From Salegentibacter mishustinae (lineage in GTDB: Bacteria; Bacteroidota; Bacteroidia; Flavobacteriales; Flavobacteriaceae): DNA of 64,000 nt. The notes under the pieces are model-generated. The model ran no database searches. It was given only the letters and a program-made list of their open reading frames with translations, and was not told the origin of the DNA. The position numbers and the translations under genes were made by a program. This document shows positions 55,771-62,698 of this stretch, piece after piece. The stretch lies in NCBI RefSeq assembly GCF_002900095.1, contig NZ_LLKN01000003.1, positions 178,638 to 242,637 on the forward strand, given 5' to 3'. The first letter of the stretch is position 1, and each line of letters starts with the position of its first letter.

Positions 55771-56490
55771 ATGAAAACTAAAGTTCCATTAAAATTAGCA
55801 TTCCTAGTTTTTCTACTAGGATTTACAATTCAAACATTTTCAAAATCTAAAAACACAAACATTATGAACAGTACAAAAAAAGAAACTATCGGATTATTAG
55901 TAATTATGAAAGCAAAAACAGGAAAAGAACAAGACGTCAAAAACTTCTTACTTGGTGGATTAGCATTAGTAAATCAAGAACCTCAAACAGTATCTTGGTT
56001 TGCCTTTCAAATAGATAATAATACTTTTGGTATTTATGATACTTTTGAAGTAGAAGAAGGAAGACAAGCACATTTAACAGGCGAAGTTGCGAAGGCATTA
56101 TTAGCAAATGCAGGTGATTTATTAGAGAACTTTGATCCTAGCACAGATATTCAAGCAGTAGATGTATTAGCATCTAATCATAAATCCGGATTGCAAAACA
56201 AGGGTTTGCTTGTTATTATGAAATCTAAAGAAGCAAGGACAACAGATGTTGAAAACTTCCTTAATGTCGGCAAACAATTAGTTGGTGACGAGCCAAAAAC
56301 TTTATCTTGGTATGCTATAAAAATAGATGCTACTACATATGCAATCTTTGATACTTTTGCAGATGATTCTGGTAGAGATACACATTTAACAGGGAAAGTT
56401 GCAGCAGCACTTATGGAAAATGCGCCTGTTCTTTTAGATGGTTTTGAAGCATCAGCAATTCAAAAAATAGACATCATAGCTTCGAAATAA
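55771..56490 (+). CDS. secreted protein with two ABM-like domains (unit 1)
   Basis: 239 residues. A signal peptide or anchor (LAFLVFLLGFTIQTFS) leads to two tandem copies of a domain of about 95 residues. Copy 1 runs from GLLVIMKAKTGKEQDVKNFL and copy 2 from GLLVIMKSKEARTTDVENFL; both contain a line like YDTFxxxxGRxxHLTG. The pattern is that of antibiotic-biosynthesis-monooxygenase (ABM) dimers, here fused by duplication. Substrate unknown. A terminator follows, then an AraC regulator. The gene starts about 127 bp after the GTT of site 0. Confidence 0.78.
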   Translation: MKTKVPLKLAFLVFLLGFTIQTFSKSKNTNIMNSTKKETIGLLVIMKAKTGKEQDVKNFLLGGLALVNQEPQTVSWFAFQIDNNTFGIYDTFEVEEGRQAHLTGEVAKALLANAGDLLENFDPSTDIQAVDVLASNHKSGLQNKGLLVIMKSKEARTTDVENFLNVGKQLVGDEPKTLSWYAIKIDATTYAIFDTFADDSGRDTHLTGKVAAALMENAPVLLDGFEASAIQKIDIIASK

Positions 56491-56502
56491 TTGTTATCTT
56501 TA

Positions 56503-56534
56503 GAAAGGAGTTTAACAACCACTCCTTTCTTTTT
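56503..56534 (+). terminator. rho-independent terminator after the ABM gene
   Basis: Perfect 9-bp stem GAAAGGAGT / ACTCCTTTC (56503-56511 with 56521-56529), then a T run. Confidence 0.9.
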
Positions 56535-56566
56535 AATACGTAACATTAAAGAAGAAATAGACTCTT

Positions 56567-57430
56567 ATGGTTCAAATTATTATTGATAAGCAAAATGGTG
56601 AACTGGCATTTAGACTAGAAAGGTTTGAAAATCTTAATCAATTTGACCATTTACAGCGAAAAAATTATTATTCTATTATTTTACTAAAAGGAAACAACTA
56701 CAAGTTAAATGTAGATGTTTCTAATTATGAATTACAAGGCAACCAAATGATTTGCTTGTCACCTTATCAACCATTTATGATTTCTTCTGAAGAGTCTTGT
56801 TCAGGCTGGTTATTAAATTTTCACCCTGACTTTTTTTGTACATATCGACATCAAAATGAAATTGAAACAGAGGGCATTCTTTTTAACAACTTTCATGGAT
56901 TACCACATTTTAAAATTTCTGAAAAAGCGTTGTTTTTTAACCTTATAGATCAAATTTCAAAAGAGATGGATAGAGATTCTATTGCTCAGCATGAGGTTCT
57001 TGTGGCTTTTTTAAAGGTGATTTTAATAGAAGCTGTGAGACAAAAAAAACAATCCAATAAAGATATAGTGCCAAAATTTTCTGATGATCAATCTGAAATA
57101 TTGCAAAATTTAGTAGATTCTATTGAGAAGAATTATTCTGAGTTACACTCTCCGAAAGATTATGCAGATGTTTTATGTGTTAGCACTAAAACATTGGCTG
57201 GAATTGTGAAAAAATATTTACAGCAAACACCTAGTTCGTTAATTTCTAATAGAATTATTATAGAGGCTAAACGCGAACTATATTTAACCTCAAAACCTTT
57301 GAAACAAATCGCAGCTAATCTTGGGTATGACGATGAATTTTATTTTAGTAGGTTTTTCAAGAAGAAAGTAGGTGTTTCTCCCGATAATTATAGAAAGACA
57401 GTAGGTTTTGCTAAACTAGAAAAATTATGA
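56567..57430 (+). CDS. AraC family transcriptional regulator (unit 1)
   Basis: 287 residues. An N-terminal cupin-like ligand domain (YYSIILLKGNNYKLNVDVSN, and QMICLSPYQPFMI) precedes an AraC helix-turn-helix pair with PLKQIAANLGYDDEFYFSRF and KKVGVSPDNYRK. It is the second gene of unit 1, read towards site 1, whose left end begins about 20 bp after the stop. It probably regulates the ABM gene beside it (inference). Confidence 0.9.
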   Translation: MVQIIIDKQNGELAFRLERFENLNQFDHLQRKNYYSIILLKGNNYKLNVDVSNYELQGNQMICLSPYQPFMISSEESCSGWLLNFHPDFFCTYRHQNEIETEGILFNNFHGLPHFKISEKALFFNLIDQISKEMDRDSIAQHEVLVAFLKVILIEAVRQKKQSNKDIVPKFSDDQSEILQNLVDSIEKNYSELHSPKDYADVLCVSTKTLAGIVKKYLQQTPSSLISNRIIIEAKRELYLTSKPLKQIAANLGYDDEFYFSRFFKKKVGVSPDNYRKTVGFAKLEKL

Positions 57431-57448
57431 TTGTCAGTATGTCTTAAG

Positions 57449-57569
57449 TTGCACATAATGTCCCGTATAAAAACTGTGCGAGCTGGCGAGCTTGATTGTC
57501 CGAAGGACAATCAGGCGTTGCATGCGAGCACGGACTTTCGATTCGAGACAGGCTTGAGCATTGTTTTTA
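57449..57569. repeat. attC-like palindrome, site 1, left part (split by the IS)
   Basis: Left end TTGCACATAATG, arm GTATAAAAACTGTGCGAGC, inner hairpin GATTGTCC/GGACAATC, then the right arm GCATTGTTTTTA, where the IS110-family element begins. The missing end TATAATGTTGTGCG is found at 58981. With the IS removed the distance from AAT to GTT is 122 bp, like the other sites. The left end is complementary to the start of unit 1 (GTTATGTGC at 55644). Confidence 0.85.
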
Positions 57570-57627
57570 GCATCAATGAAAAAGCAGTAATCGAGTATCT
57601 TTAATATTCACCATAAAAACTAAAGAT

Positions 57628-58683
57628 ATGGAATCCCGAGTTACTGCCTTACCAAAGTTATTCATAGGAATTGACATCCACAAGAGGAGCTGGAAAATAC
57701 ACTGCAGCACCGATCTTTTTGCCGGTAAATCTTTTACTATGCCACCGGAGCCTGAGAAGTTACGGGAATATGTTCAAAAACATTTTCCGGACCACGAAGT
57801 CTCCACTGCCTATGAAGCGGGTTGTTGTGGTTATGCTGCTCATCGTAGTTTTGTAAATTTTGGCTGGAGATCCCTGGTGGTAAATCCGGCCGATATTCAA
57901 CGAAAGGGAAAAGAACGATACACCAAAACCGATAGAATCGATGCCCAGCTCATTAGCAGAGAACTCAAAGACGGTCGTCTTGAGAGTATCATAGTTCCCG
58001 ATATAGAACGGGAAGAACTCCGTAGCCTTTTCCGGCGCCGTAATGAACTGGTTAAAGACTTCAGACGTGTCAAATCTGTAATTAAAATGCAGTTGCTCTA
58101 TTATGGAGTCAAAGTTCCTCCTGAGTTTGATAATGATCACTGGAGCCACGATTTTCGTCATTGGGTAGATAGCCAAAAGTTTATTTTTGGTACTGCAAGG
58201 GAATGTATGGCCAGTAAGATGCGTAATTTTCGTTTTATTGATAAGGAACTTCGAGATGTATCGAGCCAGTTAAGAGCTTATTGCCGTAAACATTTTAAGC
58301 AGGATTTCTATCTACTAAGGAGCATTCCTGGTATTGGAGGAATTGTAGCAGTTGGAATCATCGCTGAACTGGGTGATCTAAGGCGATTTAGCAGCTTAAA
58401 ACATTTGGCAGGTTATGTTGGTTTGGCTCCCAGCATATATCAAAGTGGAGTTAATTCAAAATCAATGGGGATGAACCCCAGGTGTCACAGACTAATCCGA
58501 TCATATTTTGTGGAAGCTGCATGGCAGGCAATTAGAACAGATCCTGTAATGCAGGCTTATTATCGCCAGCACCTGGGCAAAGACGTCAAAAAAATAATAG
58601 TAAAAGTGGCTCACAAATTACTGAGCCGAACTTTAGCAGTGATTAAAACTAAAACTCCTTATGAAATTGGAGTGATATCATAA
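57628..58683 (+). CDS. IS110 family transposase
   Basis: 351 residues. The N-terminal DEDD RuvC-like domain has FIGIDIHKRSW with the first aspartate (D16), then AYEAG and KTDRIDAQLI for the other acidic residues. A coiled middle follows. The C-terminal Transposase_20 domain has LRSIPGIGGIVAVGIIAELG and GYVGLAPSIYQSG, the latter holding the QSG serine used in catalysis by the family. It appears intact. Such enzymes are directed by a structured RNA made from the element's own non-coding end. Confidence 0.96.
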   Translation: MESRVTALPKLFIGIDIHKRSWKIHCSTDLFAGKSFTMPPEPEKLREYVQKHFPDHEVSTAYEAGCCGYAAHRSFVNFGWRSLVVNPADIQRKGKERYTKTDRIDAQLISRELKDGRLESIIVPDIEREELRSLFRRRNELVKDFRRVKSVIKMQLLYYGVKVPPEFDNDHWSHDFRHWVDSQKFIFGTARECMASKMRNFRFIDKELRDVSSQLRAYCRKHFKQDFYLLRSIPGIGGIVAVGIIAELGDLRRFSSLKHLAGYVGLAPSIYQSGVNSKSMGMNPRCHRLIRSYFVEAAWQAIRTDPVMQAYYRQHLGKDVKKIIVKVAHKLLSRTLAVIKTKTPYEIGVIS

Positions 58684-58961
58684 TCTATAACTCATGACCA
58701 AGCTCAAAATATTAAAAGTCTATACCACAAAACAATATAGGTGGCCATTTCAGGATCACATTTTTTAGCTAGTGGATAGACTTAATTAACCAATCATAAT
58801 GATGCTGGTGGCACTCATTAGAAGTGACCACATATAGGATGCGGAGCGGGTTATTTTGCATTGAATTCTAACTGAAGCAAAGCTACAATCAGAATTAAAC
58901 GCGTTAAAATATATATAGGAATGAAATAAGAAAAATTAAAATATTAAATTTGAGAGAGCAG
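58684..58961 (+). ncRNA. candidate bridge/seek RNA region of the IS
   Basis: Non-coding 3' region of the IS. A clear stem-loop lies at 58808-58831: GTGG-CACT paired with AGTG-(A)-CCAC. TTTTTAGC at 58762-58769 is identical to the sequence across the left junction (57564-57571), which could be a guide match. IS1111-group elements are known to encode their guide RNA downstream of the transposase. RNA ends and strand are not determined. Confidence 0.35.
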
Positions 58962-58980
58962 GTTATTGCTTTTCATAGGA

Positions 58981-58998
58981 TATAATGTTGTGCGTTCG
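58981..58998. repeat. attC-like palindrome, site 1, right end
   Basis: TATAATGTTGTGCGTTCG completes site 1 after the IS. It is the start of unit 2, whose end at site 2 reads ACGCACAAC, the exact inverted complement of GTTGTGCGT. Confidence 0.8.
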
Positions 58999-59002
58999 TT
59001 TT

Positions 59003-59416
59003 TTATTTTTCCGCAATCAACTCAGTCCGTTCACAATTAATTCGAAACATTTTTCCATTTTCTAAAGGGTAAAGAATGTCATCATTCTCATTCGGCTTAC
59101 TTTGATCCATAAGTCCTTCATTTATTTCACGGATAGAATCAGGAAAAAATGAAATTCCATTCAAAATATTTTCGTCTTCTGAAAATTCAGAATTATCTCC
59201 ATCTGCTGAATTAATGAAAGTTACATTTTGATGTAAGAAAGTAAGCTTTTCAAATTCATTTTCCCGAACCCAATCTCCGATCGATTTAATGAATTCAATC
59301 CGCACATCATTATTAAATTCTGCTATTCCATTGAATATAAAGTTGTTATGTAAGTCGATATGAATTCCGTTCAATTTGACTGCATAATTTTCTTCGATTT
59401 CAAAGTTTGTTTTCAT
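59003..59416 (-). CDS. hypothetical acidic protein (137 aa, unit 2)
   Basis: The frame is open upstream through site 2, but ATG 59416 (MKTNFEIEENY) lies just inside the unit and is preferred. The product is 137 residues, acidic and soluble, with FIKSIGDWVRENEFEKLTFL and a C-terminal CERTELIAEK. No family recognised. It is the only gene of unit 2. Its stop is 16 bp from the GTT of site 1 and its start 17 bp from the AAC of site 2, so gene and unit ends nearly coincide. Confidence 0.7.
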   Translation of the reverse strand: MKTNFEIEENYAVKLNGIHIDLHNNFIFNGIAEFNNDVRIEFIKSIGDWVRENEFEKLTFLHQNVTFINSADGDNSEFSEDENILNGISFFPDSIREINEGLMDQSKPNENDDILYPLENGKMFRINCERTELIAEK

Positions 59417-59426
59417 ATTTTTCAAA

Positions 59427-59565
59427 TGACGCACAACGTCTCGTATAAAAACAGTGCGAGCTGGCGAGCGTGATTGTCCGCAGGACAATCCGCTAAGCAA
59501 GCGAGCACAATGTTCGGATTTGAGACTGATTTAAGCATTGTTTTTATATGTTGTTGTGAGACGTC
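59427..59565. repeat. attC-like palindrome, site 2
   Basis: Left end TGACGCACAAC, arm GTATAAAAACAGTGCGAGC, inner hairpin GATTGTCCgcaGGACAATC (59472-59490), right arm GCATTGTTTTTATA, then GTTGTTGTGAGACGTC. AAC (59435) to GTT (59553) spans 121 bp. Left end matches the start of unit 2; right end matches the end of unit 3. Confidence 0.85.
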
Positions 59566-59761
59566 TTTTCTTTTTCGTTCTTCTAATCAGAAAAAGGCAA
59601 ATCAGAGTCAGAAAGCCGAAGAAAAGCACTTCGAGTAGGTGTCCGAAAAATGGCATAAAAATCAGTTCTTCTTCAAGAAGTAAGCTATTCACAAAGCTTA
59701 TCAAAGAAACAACGGCAACAATAAAGAAGACTGACGCTATGGTGTATAAAAATTTAATCAT
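59531..59761 (-). CDS. small two-helix membrane protein (76 aa, unit 3)
   Basis: 76 residues with two hydrophobic helices (FLYTIASVFFIVAVVSLISF and FGFLTLICLFLI) and a basic tail. Its last residues (TTTYKNNA) are read from the right arm of site 2, so the C-terminus depends on which unit is next to it. It overlaps the gene upstream by four bases. Family not recognised. Confidence 0.65.
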   Translation of the reverse strand: MIKFLYTIASVFFIVAVVSLISFVNSLLLEEELIFMPFFGHLLEVLFFGFLTLICLFLIRRTKKKRRLTTTYKNNA

Positions 59762-60105
59762 TGCTGTTCAATGTGAATTTTATCAAAAGTCCACTTATCC
59801 AAAGGTTTTTTACTCATCAAAAGAATAACTTTTGCCTTAGCCTTGGTACCTTCAACTGTCGTTTCTATTTGAGCGTACTCTGAACCATTTTCCGATCTGG
59901 TACCGCCAGAAGGAAATCTTCCAAACTCCTGGATTTCTCCTATTTCTGCGATGAGTTCGGGACTGTTTGTCAGATGTTTTTTTGCCAATTCATATTCTTC
60001 TGAATTGGAAATTTTAATAGTATTTCCAATTGTCACTACTAAAATAAAAACTACTATACCTAAAACGACGTAAAGGATATACTTGAAAAATTTTGGTATT
60101 CTCAC
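59758..60105 (-). CDS. Coa1/Tim21-like membrane-anchored protein (115 aa, unit 3)
   Basis: One N-terminal helix (YILYVVLGIVVFILVVTIG) and a domain of about 75 residues with YELAKKHLTNSPELIAEIG and ETTVEGTKAKAKVILLM. The layout (anchor, helix, then a strand pair around VEGTKA) is like the cytochrome-oxidase-assembly Coa1 family, whose bacterial members often occur as solitary accessory genes. The match is by eye and tentative. It is coupled to the 76-aa gene. Confidence 0.6.
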   Translation of the reverse strand: MRIPKFFKYILYVVLGIVVFILVVTIGNTIKISNSEEYELAKKHLTNSPELIAEIGEIQEFGRFPSGGTRSENGSEYAQIETTVEGTKAKAKVILLMSKKPLDKWTFDKIHIEQQ

Positions 60106-60149
60106 TACTGGTTTTGTTTAAAGAAATTCATTTGTAATCAGTTTTTTAG

Positions 60150-60286
60150 ATGTCTCACAACGTTTAGTATAAGAGCAGTAGCGGGGTTAAAGTACTTACC
60201 TTTTGGATTACAACATACTAATTAAAAAGCAAAATGGTTTGAGTTCAAACACAAACCGCTATTGCTTTTATACCTTGTTACCTGCT
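60150..60286. repeat. attC-like palindrome, site 3 (variant inside)
   Basis: Left end GATGTCTCACAAC, inner arm TATAAGAGCAGTAGCGG paired with CCGCTATTGCTTTTATA (60257-60273; 15 of 17), then TTGTTACCTGC. AAC (60160) to GTT (60278) spans 121 bp. The inside is unrelated to sites 1, 2, 4 and 5. Left end matches the start of unit 3 in 12 of 13 bases; right end matches the end of unit 4. Confidence 0.8.
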
Positions 60287-60291
60287 TTTTT

Positions 60292-61179
60292 TTATCCAAA
60301 TTTTACACTTGTCATAGTCAGAGAACCACCTAAAGGATTATCATTAAAGATTGTGGTATTGTCCTTTTCGTCTTTTAATCCTAAGGTGTACAATAAAGGC
60401 AGATAATGCTCAGGCGTTGGAATGGCAAGGTTAAAAGCTTCGCCTTGCTTCTTAAAGTCAATTAAATTTTGGTGATTTCCCTCCAAAATCCATTTCTTCA
60501 TTTTGCTATCAGCTTCTATTGCCCAATCATAGCCGAAGTTTTCATTAATTTTGCTAAAATCAACTTTTCTTAAATTATGAACCATATTACCGCTACCAAC
60601 TATAAGCACTCCTTTTTCTCTTAGTGATTTCAGTTGTTGAGCCAACTCGTAGTGTTGCTGTGGCGTCATTTTATAATCCAAACTAAGTTGAATAACAGGT
60701 ATATCTGCTTTTGGAAATAAATGCTTAACTACAGTCCAAGCTCCATGGTCTAATCCCCATTTATCATCTAAGTGAACGGTTCCTGCTGGATTAATGAATT
60801 CTGATATTTCTTTAGCCAGTTTTGGGTGTCCAGGCGCAGGGTATTGTACTTCGTAAAGTTCTTTAGGGAATCCACCAAAATCATGAATTGTTCTTGGATT
60901 TTGCATGGCTGTAACAAAAGTTCCATTTGTTTCCCAATGGGCAGAAACCACAATAATAGCATTGGGCTTTTCCAATTGCTGTCCTTGTTTTTTAAACGCT
61001 CTAACAAATTCATTGTCTTCGATTCCATTCATAGGCGAGCCATGCCCTAGAAAAAGGACAGGCATTCGCTTAGAAGAATCAAAAGAATCTGTTATGTTTT
61101 CTAATTTATTTAATGCTGACATCATAGGAATACTTAATGTTGTTAGTCCGGCTATCTTTAAAAACTCTTTACGTTGCAT
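60292..61179 (-). CDS. DODA-type extradiol dioxygenase (YgiD-like), unit 4
   Basis: 295 residues. A Tat-like or simple signal (RKEFLKIAGLTTLSIPMM) is followed by the class III extradiol dioxygenase domain: MPVLFLGHGSPMNG, VVSAHWETNGTFV and HGAWTVVKHLFP, with histidines placed as in DOPA 4,5-dioxygenases and YgiD. It would cleave a catechol ring with Fe or Zn; export to the periplasm is unusual for the family. The stop lies 14 bp from the GTT of site 3. The NmrA gene is 1 bp upstream. Confidence 0.88.
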   Translation of the reverse strand: MQRKEFLKIAGLTTLSIPMMSALNKLENITDSFDSSKRMPVLFLGHGSPMNGIEDNEFVRAFKKQGQQLEKPNAIIVVSAHWETNGTFVTAMQNPRTIHDFGGFPKELYEVQYPAPGHPKLAKEISEFINPAGTVHLDDKWGLDHGAWTVVKHLFPKADIPVIQLSLDYKMTPQQHYELAQQLKSLREKGVLIVGSGNMVHNLRKVDFSKINENFGYDWAIEADSKMKKWILEGNHQNLIDFKKQGEAFNLAIPTPEHYLPLLYTLGLKDEKDNTTIFNDNPLGGSLTMTSVKFG

Positions 61180-61180
61180 G

Positions 61181-62050
61181 TTAAACGTATATTTTGGTCA
61201 AAAATTCTGTAGAAGTTGTTGGTTTTCTACCTAACAACTTCTCTAATGAATTATCTGACATTTCTAATTCGCCATTAGCTTGTGCTACCGAAAACGCGGT
61301 AAATAATCCAATGTATTCATCTGGAACACCATACGTTTTTAGTGTAGCCTGATATTCTTCAGGTGAAGGCGATTGATAGGTAATATCTTTACCACTTATT
61401 TGGGCAATTGTTTCTGCTACCTCATAGTATGAAATTGCTTGATTATTTACTAATGGATACGCCTTATTTTCGTGCCCCTCAGAAGTCAATACTACCGCTG
61501 CTGCTTCTGCCAATTCTTGTCTTAATACTAAGCTAGACTTTCCATTTTCCGCAGGTTGCATAATAACGCCTGTTTCCAAAACTTGCTCTCCAATAAACAT
61601 AGGTAGCATGTCTAAATATGTGGCGTTCTGTAAAAATGTATAAGCTATACCACTTTCTTTTATCCAGTTTTCGGTTTTTAAATGTGAATCTTGTAAGAAT
61701 GCAATAGCAGAATTATCTCTTTCCTGATTTCTCATGAATGATGTGTAAACAATATGTTTAACTCCAGCTGATTTGGCTGCTCTAACCACATTTTCATGTT
61801 GTGCTTCACGGTTTTCTATCTCGCTGCTAGAAACAAATAACAGTTTATCTACGCCTTCAAAGGCTTTTACTAAAGAGTCATAGTTGGTGTAATCTCCTGT
61901 TTTTACGGTTATTCCATCTTCTTTATAGCTGATTGCCTTTTCCTCGCTTCTAGAAAGTACCGAAATATCAGAAGTGCTTACACCTTTTTCTCTTAATTGC
62001 TGAACGGCATGTTTACCAAATTCGCCTGTTGCTCCTGTTACTAATATCAT
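61181..62050 (-). CDS. NmrA-like NAD(P)H-binding quinone reductase (QorB type), unit 4
   Basis: 289 residues, an atypical short-chain dehydrogenase. The nucleotide-binding loop is ILVTGATGEFGKHAVQQLRE, with VDKLLFVSSSEIENRE and YTFLQNATYLDMLP as in QorB/NmrA proteins. It probably reduces quinones or senses the NADP ratio. It forms an operon with the dioxygenase and is divergent from an HxlR regulator, which often controls such reductases in response to quinones or aldehydes (established for the family). Confidence 0.9.
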   Translation of the reverse strand: MILVTGATGEFGKHAVQQLREKGVSTSDISVLSRSEEKAISYKEDGITVKTGDYTNYDSLVKAFEGVDKLLFVSSSEIENREAQHENVVRAAKSAGVKHIVYTSFMRNQERDNSAIAFLQDSHLKTENWIKESGIAYTFLQNATYLDMLPMFIGEQVLETGVIMQPAENGKSSLVLRQELAEAAAVVLTSEGHENKAYPLVNNQAISYYEVAETIAQISGKDITYQSPSPEEYQATLKTYGVPDEYIGLFTAFSVAQANGELEMSDNSLEKLLGRKPTTSTEFLTKIYV

Positions 62051-62078
62051 GTTTTAAAATTTTTAATCGTTAATAATG

Positions 62079-62149
62079 ATACAAAAGTATTACATTTGCT
62101 ATACAAAATATAGTCAGTTATTAATTAATATCGCTATACTTTTGTATAG
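62079..62149. promoter_or_regulatory. divergent promoters with three operator-like palindromes (HxlR)
   Basis: ATACaaaaGTAT (62079-62090), CTATAcaaaaTATAG (62099-62113) and CTATACttttGTATAG (62134-62149) repeat one theme. The first covers a minus-strand -7 box TACTTTTG (62089 to 62082), 32 bp before the NmrA start. The third covers a plus-strand TACTTTTG (62137-62144), 28 bp before hxlR. This suggests that HxlR represses both directions. Confidence 0.65.
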
Positions 62150-62171
62150 TTAAAGTTTAAAATTTTTGATA

Positions 62172-62537
62172 ATGAGTGATTTGCAAACTATTTCTGAGAT
62201 AAAAAAATGCCCTGTACAATACGTATTGGCGATTAATGATACTTTGAACGTGATAAGTGGTAAATGGAAGTTGCCTATACTTGCTTCAATCCTTTATGGT
62301 AATTATAGGTACAAAGACATACAGACCAATATCGATAAAATTACACCTAGAATGTTGTCTAAGGAGTTAAAAGAATTAGAACTAAATGGCGTTATAACAA
62401 GAAACGTTTATGATTCAACGCCAGTTCGTATTGAATACAAAATGACCGAATCAGGTAAAAATATTCTTACAGTCCTTGATGCAATGGTTGATTGGGGTGT
62501 TTCTCATAGAAAATCTACACTCATACATTCTGATTAA
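62172..62537 (+). CDS. HxlR family transcriptional regulator, unit 4
   Basis: 121 residues. A winged helix with the HxlR pattern: CPVQYVLAINDTLNVISGKW (the Cys is the usual redox or aldehyde sensor), RYKDIQTNIDKITPRMLSKE and ITRNVYDSTPVRIEYKMTE. The start is ATG 62172; a TTG two codons upstream is less likely. It probably controls itself and the NmrA/dioxygenase operon through the palindromes in between. It is the plus-strand gene at the right end of unit 4, with site 4 following by 20 bp. Confidence 0.93.
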   Translation: MSDLQTISEIKKCPVQYVLAINDTLNVISGKWKLPILASILYGNYRYKDIQTNIDKITPRMLSKELKELELNGVITRNVYDSTPVRIEYKMTESGKNILTVLDAMVDWGVSHRKSTLIHSD

Positions 62538-62556
62538 AAGTGTTTTTTCGGCAAAT

Positions 62557-62693
62557 TGCAGGTAACGTCCTGTATAAAAACTGTGCGAACTGGCGTGCGT
62601 GATTGTCCGCAGGAAATTCCACTAGCAAGCGTACAGGGAGTTTTGAAATGGGAATGAATTAGAGCATTGTTTTTATATAATGTTACCTGTAGT
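62557..62693. repeat. attC-like palindrome, site 4
   Basis: Left end TGCAGGTAAC, arm GTATAAAAACTGTGCGAAC, inner GATTGTCCgcaGGAAATTC (partly decayed hairpin), right arm GCATTGTTTTTATA, then GTTACCTGTAG. AAC (62564) to GTT (62682) spans 121 bp. The left end GCAGGTAAC is the exact inverted complement of the unit 4 start GTTACCTGC at 60278. Confidence 0.85.
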
Positions 62694-62698
62694 CTTTT

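Larger units (their letters stand above)
57570..58980. mobile_element. IS110-family insertion sequence (IS1111-like), about 1411 bp
   Basis: Boundaries were set by the split of site 1. Subterminal inverted repeats are ATGAAAAAGCAGTAAT (57576-57591) and, inverted, GTTATTGCTTTTCAT (58962-58976), about 6 and 4 bp from the ends, as in the IS1111 group. There is a single transposase gene and a non-coding 3' part of about 300 bp. No target duplication longer than one or two bases is apparent. It is inserted in the right arm of an attC-like palindrome. Confidence 0.85.

Noticed and set aside
57760..58176. Minus-strand open frame of 138 codons inside the transposase
   Set aside because: It is the antisense shadow of a clearly functional IS110 transposase.
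59538..59828. Plus-strand open frame opposite the unit 3 genes
   Set aside because: It starts in the arm of site 2 and its sequence is antisense to two coupled genes.
60203..60406. Plus-strand open frame of 67 codons at site 3
   Set aside because: It runs out of the palindrome into the antisense of the dioxygenase gene.
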